Shown here: piece by piece, positions 48,787-58,686 of the stretch
How the letters are laid out: each line of letters begins with the position of its first letter
Numbering within the stretch: the first letter of the stretch is position 1
DNA from: Portulaca oleracea
Lineage: Eukaryota > Streptophyta > Magnoliopsida > Caryophyllales > Portulacaceae
Reading direction: 5' to 3'
Assembly: GCA_029582165.1 (NCBI GenBank)
Contig: CM055870.1
Location: 47,882,513 to 47,946,512, forward strand
Length of the DNA stretch: 64,000 nt
Position numbers and translations under genes: made by a program
The notes under the pieces: generated by a model
Database searches by the model: none
Seen by the model: only the letters and a program-made list of their open reading frames with translations
Told to the model about the DNA's origin: nothing

Positions 48787-48804
48787 TGGAGCCGTTGCCG
48801 GGGA
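48787..48804 (+). other. Element A primer binding site
   Basis: TGGAGCCGTTGCCGGGGA, six bases after the LTR end. Complementary to a tRNA-Asp-type 3' end, apart from the unusual A in TGGAG (other Athila-type PBSs read TGGCG). Confidence 0.8.
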
Positions 48805-48920
48805 CTTGTTTCCCCAAAAGCCATTAGACGAACGCACTCTGGTTGACTAGGTATTTTTTTTGCTTTTCTTTAAACCCTAAAATCAAATAAAAATTAAAAA
48901 TTTTAAAATCTAAAAAAAAT

Positions 48921-50084
48921 ATGGCAATATTTTGTTTTCCTCAATTCGAACGTGAATTATTTTGGCGATATTATGAGCGACTAATTGCAACTCCTGTTCC
49001 AGGCGATTTCATGTTAGGAGAAACTGAAATTCTTGATATTGTTTTTGAAGGTGTGAATGTAGAAACCCGTAATCTTCTGAATTATTTGGGTTTTCGTGAT
49101 AAACCTTTTAATGAAGCTATGAAATTACTTGGATTGCTTTCGGATGACACCTATAAATTTGAAACATCTAATTGTCTATCTGAGTACCCTGATCCTTGTG
49201 CTTTTCATGCTAATTCCTATATGCAATCTCATAATTCAATTAATTGTACTTTATGTCGTTCTTCTGAGCATGATGATTCTGCTTGCCCTAGGGCTGCTAA
49301 ATTTGCTGACTTCACGGACTTGTTGCAGGCTAATAGCTCTAGTTCTAATGATGATAGCAAGTCCCCATCCCCTTTAGAAGTCAGGTTTGATGATCCTTCT
49401 AGTCCTAGTTTACCTGAAAACACTACTGATGGTGTTTCTGATTTGCATGACACTTCCTTACCTTTTTCTCAGTCGCCGGAGTCTGAGGTGAGTGAGACTT
49501 TTGAGTCAGATACTAGGAATGAGGGTGATTTTCATCATGAGTTAGTTGAAATTATTAATAAGGAACCTAGCGAGAAAATTAATATTGAATTGAATTTTTC
49601 AAACAAGGACCCTGATAATATTGAACTCCCTGATTCCAGTAATTTATTTCATGCTTCTATTCCTTTTTCACTACCTTCAGTTTCACTAGAAATTAATATG
49701 GAACCCATATCTGATGAGAAGACCTCTGAAGTTCAAGTTAATATTTTTGATGAGGTTAATTCTTGTGAAACTAACAATATTATTGATGAGTTATCCCTAG
49801 GTACTTTTAGAGGTTGTGACCCCTCCATTGACCCTTATTGGATATACCTAGAGGATGTTTCTAGAAAATTCCTGTGGACCACATATCATGAATCTTTTGA
49901 TTTTTCTAGCAAATTTGATTTATTACTGAGAACTTTACTAATGTTTTATTTTATAAGTTTTCAGTTGATCTCTAACCTGCTAGCTTGCAAACTGCATGAA
50001 GAGGAGTTTGACAATCTTCTAAGGTCTTTGACGTCATCCGGAACGAAGACCCGGATCTTGACCTTTCGATTGAGCTTATTTTAA
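48921..50084 (+). CDS. Element A gag-like protein with CCHC knuckle
   Basis: 387 codons, intact, starting ATG 48921 after an A-rich context. Residues 8-85 resemble a retrotransposon gag helical domain (FERELFWRYYERLI, ETRNLLNYLGFRDKPFNEA). Residues 109-122 are a zinc knuckle, CTLCRSSEHDDSAC (C-x2-C-x4-H-x4-C). Residues 130-300 are acidic/Ser-rich with no known domain. The C-terminus has a hydrophobic stretch (LMFYFISFQLISNLL) around residues 340-355. Packaging by a partner's particle is the expected role (inference). Confidence 0.8.
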   Translation: MAIFCFPQFERELFWRYYERLIATPVPGDFMLGETEILDIVFEGVNVETRNLLNYLGFRDKPFNEAMKLLGLLSDDTYKFETSNCLSEYPDPCAFHANSYMQSHNSINCTLCRSSEHDDSACPRAAKFADFTDLLQANSSSSNDDSKSPSPLEVRFDDPSSPSLPENTTDGVSDLHDTSLPFSQSPESEVSETFESDTRNEGDFHHELVEIINKEPSEKINIELNFSNKDPDNIELPDSSNLFHASIPFSLPSVSLEINMEPISDEKTSEVQVNIFDEVNSCETNNIIDELSLGTFRGCDPSIDPYWIYLEDVSRKFLWTTYHESFDFSSKFDLLLRTLLMFYFISFQLISNLLACKLHEEEFDNLLRSLTSSGTKTRILTFRLSLF

Positions 50085-52984
50085 TTAGTTTTAGAACTCA
50101 TAATTTTTCCTCAGTTTTTCTTAATTCAATTTTCTATTTAAATTTGAATGTTTGGTTATTGGATTTTAAGGTCCTAATTTTGTTAGTTTGCTTGTTTTTA
50201 GGTGAAATAAAGGATTAAAGAAAGGCGACAGATGAGAAAAACGCCAATGTTGATGCCAGGTTCAAAACGCTGGCAGCGCCCCATGAGGCGCTCCCCGCGT
50301 CTCACACAGAAAGTCTGAAAGGTCGCAAAATTCAAAACGCTGGTCGCGCCTGAAAGCGCTCCCAGCGTTTCCTATTCTTGTTCGAATTGTTTCTCTTCTC
50401 AATAATAATCTTGAAATCCCTAATTTTCCTTCTTTCTTTTTCTTTATATCCTTTTATTCATTTTTTCTTTTATTTCCCCAACCCCTTTATTAACTATCTT
50501 TATCCTAGACTTCAACCTAAATAATTTCCTCAATCCGAAAATTTCCCAATTTCTTTACCTGCAATCTCTACTCCTACCTGTGTTCAAGCAACTTTAAGGT
50601 ACGATTTTTTTATTTATTCTTCAAATTCATTATTACCTGCTAGTATTTGTGGTGTGTTTTTTTGCATATTTCATACTTGAATATGTTTCCCAATTCACCA
50701 TGTTTATGCTCATAGTTTGGTGCGCACCTTGCTTGAGTAGTTTTTGATACTAGCTAGTATATTTAGGTTGTTTAATTTGAAAAGTTGGTACCTTTGTCGT
50801 TTTCACACATGATTAAGAGTTGGATTTGTTGAGTATCTATTTTGGAAATATTTGAAATTTGTTATACCATGTTCTTGATTAGTTGAGTAATTAAGGTTGA
50901 AAACTTGAGTCTTACATGTTAGTTAATTAATGTGCAAGTATGGGGGAGTATAATTGGTTTTAATTTAGTTATAGGTTGTTATGAATTAGTTATACTTTGT
51001 TAACAACCTTTCCCCTTTAACATATGTCATTTGCATTGAGGACAATGCTAGGTTTAAGCATGGGGGGTGTATATACTATTTTTCTTTATTTTCGTATTTT
51101 TCTTTCAAAATTTTCTTTTCTTAATTTAGTTTTCATTTTTTTGAGAGTTTTATTTGTTTTCTTTTTCTTTTATTTTCCCTTTATAGTGTTTTGTTTGAGT
51201 TTCTCTTTTTAGTTTTTAGATTAGGTAAAACCTGCATTCACCTAGGTTGCATTAGTTAGATCATATTAGATTTTCTTTTCTTTTCTTTCTTTCCTTTTTT
51301 AGTTTTTCTTTTCTTAGTTTTGCATCCACCAAAATTAAAAATCCAAAAAAAAAAACCAGAAAATAAGAAAAGACCAAAAAAATATAGGATTAGGATTAGC
51401 CTGTCCGAAACACCTTCGGTGATGATTTGTAAACCAATAAGACTTTTAGTTTATCTTGCTTTACCTTGAAAAGTTTGGTTGAGAACCTAAAAGTTTTTGA
51501 AACTAATTTCTTTAAATTTTCTGATTTTGAGTCAAGTTATGAAAGGTGTGTTTAATTGCTTTGACTATCTTAGTATTTGTAATTATGCGTGCCGCAAATC
51601 TTTGGGCTAGGTTTAGTTGATTGAGCCCTAACCCGTGAGTCCACATAGCCTAAAATATGGATTGATCAATTTTATCAATTCCTTTATTCCCTGAGTGACT
51701 CCACCGTTAGTTGCACCTCTAGAACTTGTTTTGCATCTTGTTTGAAATTTCATCTTTGCATTGCTCGCTGTGACAATATGATTGAGGCATTCTTTTCTAT
51801 ATTAATTAAACTACATAACCAAACAGCCTCTCTAATGATATTATTACCATTCTTTAGCCTCGCCTAACCTTTCATTACCTTTCTTTTTGTGATGAAACCC
51901 TGACAATACAAGCCTTGGCCTGTAATAATTCCTACCCTTTGCCTTGCTTGGATTAGTGAGAGTTCATTGTTCCGGGAGCGAAAATTGGTTTGGTGTTGCT
52001 ATGAATTGGAATTGAGATGTTGGGGTGTGAATTTTGATTTTAATTAAATTGGGACACATTATATCCCAATTAATTTTAAATTAGCCAATTGGTTATGTTC
52101 TTTTGATATATTGAGGTCAAAGCTTTATTTTTATATTTTTCGTCTTCCTTGATCACCCACCAAAAAGAGATGTAAAAAAGGAAAAGAAAAAAAAAGTCAA
52201 AAGAAAAGGGTGATTAGGGAGACGCAATTTTAAAGTTCTGAAAGTTTTTGACCTGGTTGTAAAGATTAGTTGAGGTGTTCAATTTATGAGGGAAAAAAGT
52301 GAGTTTCTTGCATACATTAAGCAAGAAGGTGAGATTGAGAGCAATTTTTTTATTGAATATCAATCCAAGCATGGCTCTTTAACTCCTCATACCCAAATAT
52401 TACATCTCCTTTCCCCTAACCTAAGCCTCGTTACAACCCTAAAAGTCCTCTTGATTGTCACTTGTGTATTTGCATATTAGCAGCGGAGAACGAGATTCTT
52501 ACCAAGCCTATGGTAGCTAGGTTGTTTCTTTTGCTCTGAGTATGAGAAAAACCCACATTCATTCAAATTTGAGTGTTTGAGCGTTCAATTTTTATCCTAA
52601 AGTGAGTTTTGCTCTTTTGACTGGCCTACGTCCATAACCAACTGCGCATATTTGCATTTATCTTAAGACTGTTGGCGGTTTTTCGCATTTGAATTACTTG
52701 TTCTCTTTACTTGATTTTGAAAACTTCATTCTTTCTATTTCTCACTGATTTTGTTCTCTTCTTGATTAACCTTGGTATTGCTTGATGGACTGGTGTGTTT
52801 GATTGGTTAGCCTGAGGGGGTGTTTGATTGTATTTGTAACCCTAACATTAACTTTCTTTGTTTCTTTTTCCTTTTCTTTTCATTTCTTGAGTCTTTTCCT
52901 TTTTAGTTTGAGTCTTTCTTCTCTCCCTACTGTTCTTAAGTCAGACTTGCTTGAGGATAAGTAAGAGCTAAGCATGGGGAGATT
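50085..52984 (+). other. Element A non-coding 3' interior
   Basis: No credible ORF over 2.9 kb. The GC-rich words AACGCTGGCAGCGCC and AACGCTGGTCGCGCC recur at 50265-50370, like those in the LTR. A second PPT-like signal (CATTGAGGACAATGCTAGG then AAGCATGGGGGG) at 51035-51068 resembles the conserved pre-PPT motif of Athila-type elements. Long T/C-rich runs at 50390-50520 and 51075-51330. Confidence 0.7.
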
Positions 52985-54622
52985 TGATAAGTGATTTTTA
53001 TATAGATATTTTTAGTACTTTTTAGGTAACTAACTTGTATATTTTAGTCGATTTTCTATTATAATTTAGTGTTTTTATATTAATTTCTGTAATATTCTTC
53101 ACTTGGTCGGAATTTAGTTTGTTTTGCAGAATTTAATAAAAATCTCCTTAAAATCAAGAAAAAAAGGGAAGAAATTGAAGAAGAAATAATTGAAGAGAAT
53201 AATTAAAAGAAGTGAAAGAGAAGAATAGGAAGAGAATTAGAAAGATGGAAGATAGGCTAGCCCAATTGCAATTCTCGGCCCAAGCATCAACAGTAATCAC
53301 ATGGAGCACATATAGCAATCCACATCAGCCCATGAGCTCCCTTCATTCTTCCATGCCATCTGCAGCACGTCAAAGAAGAACAACAAGCAGCGTTTGTCAT
53401 CACTCACCCAGCCACTGCCCTTGACCATCACGATCAACAGCATCAAAGCATCCCAAGCGGTTGATCATCAAAGCCCAGCAGCAACCCACCATCATCATCA
53501 TACATGATCATCTTGATCATCATCAACCCAGCTTGATCATCATGCTTGATTACATCAATCGAATCACAGCAGCAGCATGATCAACATCTGCTCTATACAC
53601 TTCCTCCATCAACGTCAAAGACGAGCAACAACAGCAAGAACGAGCAGCTATATTCATGTATCAAAGATATTCAGTATCTTATTTTCCTTCCGTCTTTTAG
53701 ATTAGGGTTCTCTAAATTTTCCTCCCTTCGGAGAGCCGCTCTAGTAGTTTAGGAACAAAAGAGGAGGAGAAGGAGATCGATTTGGGTGACACAAAGAGAT
53801 CGAATTCAACGACTCAGATGTTCGGTCTAATTTCCATTCTCTTTATATTTTGTTATTCAGTTTTTATTATCGCTTTCTTAGTTTTTATTATGAGTAGCCA
53901 AATTCCCTTAGTTTGGGGGATAAACTCAATGTTAATTGATTGATTTTGAATACAGTTTCGGTGTTAGGTTATCTTTTTATTCGTTTAATCTGCGTGTTTT
54001 GTATGTCATGGTAATTTGACAATAGAACGACAGTTTGAGTCTGTACCTGGTTTTAGATTCTTGACAATAGAACGAAAGTTTGAGTCTTGAATCGGATCGC
54101 GTAGATTGAATAGGTTTAGAAAATAGTTAGACATAATGATTCTTGCCTAGGGTCAATTTATAATCAGTTCTTATCTTTGATTAAGCTAAATAGTTAGAAA
54201 TAATGTTTAGGTTAATCAATGTAACTCACCTAGGATCGAAAGATCGAAGTGATAGGGCCTAGAAAGATTATAGACCCCGAATTATCTTGTTACCTGCACC
54301 TAGATTGTTGATAATTTGATTGATTGACTAGAGTAGACTCCCCTAAACTTTTTTAATTATTTGGTTGAATCTTTTAATTTCCTGCTTCCTTAGTTAATTA
54401 TTTGAATCATTACCCACAACCATTTGATCGACCTAGCATCATTTGTAGTGAACTAGTTTAGTGCGTAGTTGAACGCAAGTCCCTGAAAGAGAACGATATT
54501 TTTATTACTACGGACTGCACACTTACTACGGTACGGACACCTATATGTTTTAGGTCTGTCAAGTTTTTGGCGCCGTTGCCGGGGATAACCCGCCGGGGCC
54601 TTATCAATTTTAGTCTGTGTCA
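52985..54622 (+). repeat. Element A 3' LTR with promoter-region deletion
   Basis: 1,638 bp. Relative to the 5' LTR it lacks about 275 bp corresponding to 47530-47806, including the GC-rich repeat pair and both TATA-like motifs. The deletion junction has 3-bp microhomology (GCT). Otherwise nearly identical. Confidence 0.9.
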
Positions 54623-56532
54623 GTGGTGAAACGACTTCTCGCGATGTTGTGCAACCCGAGCAGCTGTTGCTAGCGGCATCCTTACGAGCGTTTCATCGCG
54701 CCACGATGCTCGAAATTCAGCAACAAGAGTCGTCTGACACCTATACGTTGGAGGATTTTGCTAACCAGCTAGATTGTTTCTTGGGTTCTGGTAGTCATGT
54801 GCAAACCGAGCAAACACAGGAGGACAAGAAGGAGGATGATGTTCATGCTTGTTGACTACGTTCAACTTAGAGCCCGAGATGGTAAATTTGCCCCAGTGAA
54901 GAAGAGCACCCAAAGTTCTAGGGTAGATCAGGGGGTCGAGTTCAGCGCGAAAGCCGAAGAGGAAACGAATCGACGAAGATTGGGAGATTATGGGGAGGGT
55001 GTCTGGCAGTCCTACGTCACCTGGGGTGATACCGAGCTTCGGGGGACATATTGCTCGGTTTATTTGGGAGGGGGAGGAGCGTGATCATGAGGTGATTGAG
55101 TGCTTCACTAGGAAGTCGGCACTCGGTCACCTTAGGGACGTGCTGCGTCAAATGCATCCGATAGCGAGGGATGCGAAAGGCGTGGCCCGTTGGCCAACCT
55201 GGGCGGTTTGATGTTCGAGCACCTCGATCATCCATTGATCGTTGCATTTGTAGAGAGGTTGCAACCGGACACCAACACATTTCACCTTCCTTTTGGTGAG
55301 ATGACCATTATGCTCCACGATGTGGAGAACATTCTCGACCTCCCAATTGAGGGGATTTTGGCTAAATCCCCGGACCGTGATATGGTCACCACCTACGTCA
55401 CTTCCCTATTTCCCCATGGTATAGATACGATCTGGGCCCGTAACATATATGAGAAGGGGGGCCTTCTTGACAGTGAAGTTAGAAACATCTGCATCGACCC
55501 CGGTCGTCCTAGGCCTATCCAGATGCGGGCATGGTATTTGAGTTTATTGGGAAACACACTGCTGGTAGACAAGTCTCGGGATAGGGTGCGTCCTCATGCA
55601 TATGGTAGCACTGAGCGGGAGGACAAAGTGGCATGGGGCGCGGTGGCTCTGGCGTATCTTTACAGGCAATAGGGTGCAGCAACTAGGGCCGGGACCGGTA
55701 AGATTGGTTCATGTTTGACGCTTCTGCAGGCGTGGATCTATGAGCATATCCCAATGTTTAGGCCTAACATCCCAACACGTGTACCAAGTCCACGGGTTAA
55801 TAGGTGGAATGTGAGATGTGAGCAGCGTACGCTGGAGCGCCTACACATGTTCACACGCATGCTAGACGGCCTAATGGAGGAACATGTCGTTTGGTGCCCA
55901 TACAATCCAGAAACCTTACATATTCCCTATCGGTGGACGACATATCATGGTTTAATTCGAGCTTATGATGTGGTTGAGCCCTACATGCCTATTCGTACTG
56001 TCAGACAACTCGGTCTTGTGCAAAAGATCTTTGGTGCCTTAGACACACCACTAAAGCAAAGCCGACCAGCAAATGGTACATATTTGGCGGCTTTTGATGT
56101 ATATTTGACGTGGTTCCGATTTCCTATGACCAACGCAATGCCACTGGATACACGACGAGTCTGGAACCTATGGGATGCAGAATCTGAGTACAACACTTGG
56201 TTCTGCAACATCTTACACCTGTACCTGATCAAGGAGGACAACCCCGGCCCGACCGTTGTAGATGATCCTTCATGTATGGAATATGTAAGTATTTATTTAT
56301 TTTTACTAATTATTTATTGAAATATTTTTTTTGACTAATTTTTTGTAACGATTGTTTCATGTTACAGTGGGCTTATGACTGGTCACGTCATGCATTACCT
56401 TTCTACGAGTTTCCATTGGGTGGTTGCGTACCATTGGAGACTCACAACAACGTCCTTGATATGTATGAATAGTGGTGTCAGCATATGCACATTCAGGTCC
56501 CCCCTCGTCTAACCCCAGAACCCGATGACTGA
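54623..56532 (+). pseudogene. Plant mobile domain (PMD/aminotransferase-like) gene, decayed, MULE-associated type
   Basis: The protein frame at 55190-56284 has the PMD signature: FVERLQPDTNTFHLPFGEMT, DVENILDLPIEG, GTGKIGSCLTLLQAWIYEHI, VVWCPYNPETLHIPYRWTTY and VWNLWDAESEY. A clean intron (56285-56367; TAT|GTAAGT, TTACAG) leads to a last exon (WAYDWSRHALPFYEFPLGG). Defects: frameshifts near 54850-55000 and 55200, an in-frame TAG at 55670-55672, and TAG at 56470-56472 before a downstream TGA at 56530-56532. PMD proteins (MAIN/MAIL-like) occur both as host genes and inside MULE and gypsy transposons. The convergent MULE transposase gene to the right suggests a transposon-borne copy. Element A inserted in its 5' part. 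Confidence 0.85.
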
Positions 56533-56740
56533 ACGCCCTTCCAGTTTGTTATGTTTTTCTTGTAGACAGTTGTAGTTGTTTATTTGGGCTGTATGAACAT
56601 TGTTGTACTTGTTGCACTTTTTTCTTATATTTTAGTTGTTTAACTCTGTTTTTAATGTTTAGGGATTATGTATGGGTAAACCAACTCTTTAGTTATGTTT
56701 ATGTTGATATTATGTTTTCCGCAATGTTGCATACCCTAAA
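56533..56740. other. Residual spacer between PMD and transposase-OTU genes, left part
   Basis: About 210 bp, T-rich, PMD 3' side. It ends at the CTAAA target site of element B and resumes at 62123. Confidence 0.6.
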
Positions 56741-57835
56741 TGATGTATATTTTCCTAGCTATATACATCAAGGCCTAGCTACAAGGACCTTAATCCAGTT
56801 TGAAGCTACAAATGTCGTCTTGGGTTTATCAAGGAAGAAGGCGTAAAGGACCTTGAAGGTACTCTAAGCTTAGTCCTCACACTTCTAACCTTATATGGAG
56901 CTACTCTCACATTTGGAGGACATCAAATGAGCTTAAATCATTCTCAAGTCCTTATTGAAAAGTCATCTCTCACGGCAGCAAAAGACTCCGTCAAAGTACA
57001 GTTCGATATTTTGCTCTATAATTCTAGATCCATACGTCTATTGAGGAAATCATCAAAAGACAGATTGGAGATCTTTCAATAAGCTTTCCAATGGTTTTTG
57101 AATAATTGAAAACGGACAAGTATTGAAGGAGTTATAGCAATTTCTTTCTAGAGTTGTATTTTAGAGTTTATGATGTCATAAATAGGATATATGATGTAAT
57201 AGTTGATTCTTGGTTTCTTGAACCCTAGGTACACGTCCAAGGGGTCCTAGAGTAGTATAAATAGACCCCCTAGGGTGCCATTGTATTTATTCATTCAATC
57301 ATATATCAAATACAATCAAAACATGATGTGTTGTTCTCTCTAGCTTTGTGCTAGTTTCCCTTCGTTTCTCTTGAGGGAGAACGAAACTATCCCCTTCTTC
57401 TATCCAAGGTTGGTGTCCTTGGTGGTGATAGGAAGGATTTGAAGCATTCTTGAAGGTGGTGTGGCTGTATCCTCCAAGATTCTTCAAAGAGCCATTATCA
57501 TTCTATCATTCTTAGTGAGTTTCTTTTGAATCGTTTGAAATCTTCAATTGCATTCTCATTGTTTCTACCTTACATTCAAACGTCTAAAGTGTTAATTCAC
57601 AAGATACATTCATCATCCATTTCGTTCAAAATCATCCTACATTCATCCATCACCCATTCGTTCATCATTTCCATTCATTTGGTAATCATCTTTCATAGTT
57701 CTTTCCATCTTTTTCCATCCATTTCTATTCCATTTTTGGTTCTTTGGAACATTGAGAAGGGAGATTCCTATCTTCGTTTTTAAAGATCCTTAGATTGTGT
57801 GTAATGTGATCATTCCTTGGTCTCATTATGCATCA
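56741..57835 (+). repeat. Element B 5' LTR
   Basis: 1,095 bp. TATAAATA at 57256-57263, followed by ACCCCC. The 3' third (57530-57720) is rich in CATTC/CATCC words. Confidence 0.93.
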
Positions 57836-57839
57836 AAAT

Positions 57840-57851
57840 TGGTATCATAGC
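57840..57851 (+). other. Element B primer binding site
   Basis: TGGTATCATAGC, four bases after the LTR. One change from the common TGGTATCAGAGC. Confidence 0.85.
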
Positions 57852-58078
57852 TTAGGAGTTTGATTCTCTTAGTTCTTGAACCATCTTTCTACAAAACTTT
57901 CCATCACAAAAACGTTCCTACCATCTCTCCATCACACGCCACCGACGAGTTCTTCCAAGAACTCAACAAGAATTCATCAAGAACTCATAAAGAACCATTA
58001 GCTCCACAAAAAAAACCATAGCCCAAACACAATCCGAACCCAACCCCCCTCTCATCCCCACGTGCTAACCCCAAACCC

Positions 58079-58591
58079 ATGAGTTTTTTTGTGATCTTTT
58101 TGTATCAAGATTCATATTCTATGGCTTACAAAAGATCTAGCATGAGTTCTCAACGTGAATTACAACGCTTGGAGCAGCAAATTGATGATCTCACCAAAGA
58201 AATGGAAGAATTTGGGATTCTTCAAAAGGGATCAAGAAGCGCTTGTTCACGTGACTACATCAACAAGCTTGAAAGAATGAAGCAAGGGAGCAAGGATGTG
58301 GTCGAATATACAATAGAATTCAAGCGGCTATTATGGAAATACGCTCTTGATGAGGATGATCAACGAGTTGTGGTATGTTACTTCCTTGGTCTTAATGATT
58401 ACATTCGACGTGTTGTTGTAAATCAACCTTTCACAAACGTGGAAGAGTTAAGTTCTTTAGCTCTTGATGTTGAACTTCAAGTAAAGAGTAAAGAACTCTT
58501 GGACAAAACCCGTACACACACACAAACTCCACAAAATCAGCCCCCATCCCACCTCACACTACTATCCAAAGCTCCTCAAAACAGCCCATAA
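58079..58591 (+). CDS. Element B gag-like ORF
   Basis: 170 codons. Residues about 30-50 form a coiled coil (RELQRLEQQIDDLTKEMEE). Residues 60-140 match the gypsy retrotransposon gag domain pattern (DYINKLERMKQGSKDVVEYT, FLGLNDYIRRVVVNQPFTNV, LSSLALDVELQVKSKELL). The ORF stops at 58591 in a proline-rich linker. The +2 frame there runs on without a stop into the 761-codon ORF, so gag and the second ORF may have been one polyprotein separated by a frameshift. No zinc knuckle seen. Confidence 0.8.
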   Translation: MSFFVIFLYQDSYSMAYKRSSMSSQRELQRLEQQIDDLTKEMEEFGILQKGSRSACSRDYINKLERMKQGSKDVVEYTIEFKRLLWKYALDEDDQRVVVCYFLGLNDYIRRVVVNQPFTNVEELSSLALDVELQVKSKELLDKTRTHTQTPQNQPPSHLTLLSKAPQNSP

Positions 58592-58686
58592 ACCTCCCCA
58601 TTCCCATTGTCCAAGACGAGGAAATCATTGACCAAAGTACAAGTCTATCTTGCCAAAGTTATGATCATGTTGTAAGTGCAAGTCAA

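Larger units (their letters stand above)
46868..54622 (+). mobile_element. Element A: gag-only Ty3/gypsy (Athila/Tat-like) non-autonomous element, LARD type
   Basis: LTRs at 46868-48780 and 52985-54622 and a perfect 5-bp TSD GTGGT (46863-46867, 54623-54627). The PBS TGGAGCCGTTGCCGGGGA at 48787-48804 is the tRNA-Asp-type primer site of Athila/Tat elements. The PPT is AGCATGGGGAGATT (about 52971-52984). The 4.2-kb interior has a single 387-codon gag-like ORF and 2.9 kb of non-coding DNA; no protease, RT, RNase H or integrase. LTR copies differ little apart from one deletion, so insertion was recent. Confidence 0.92.
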
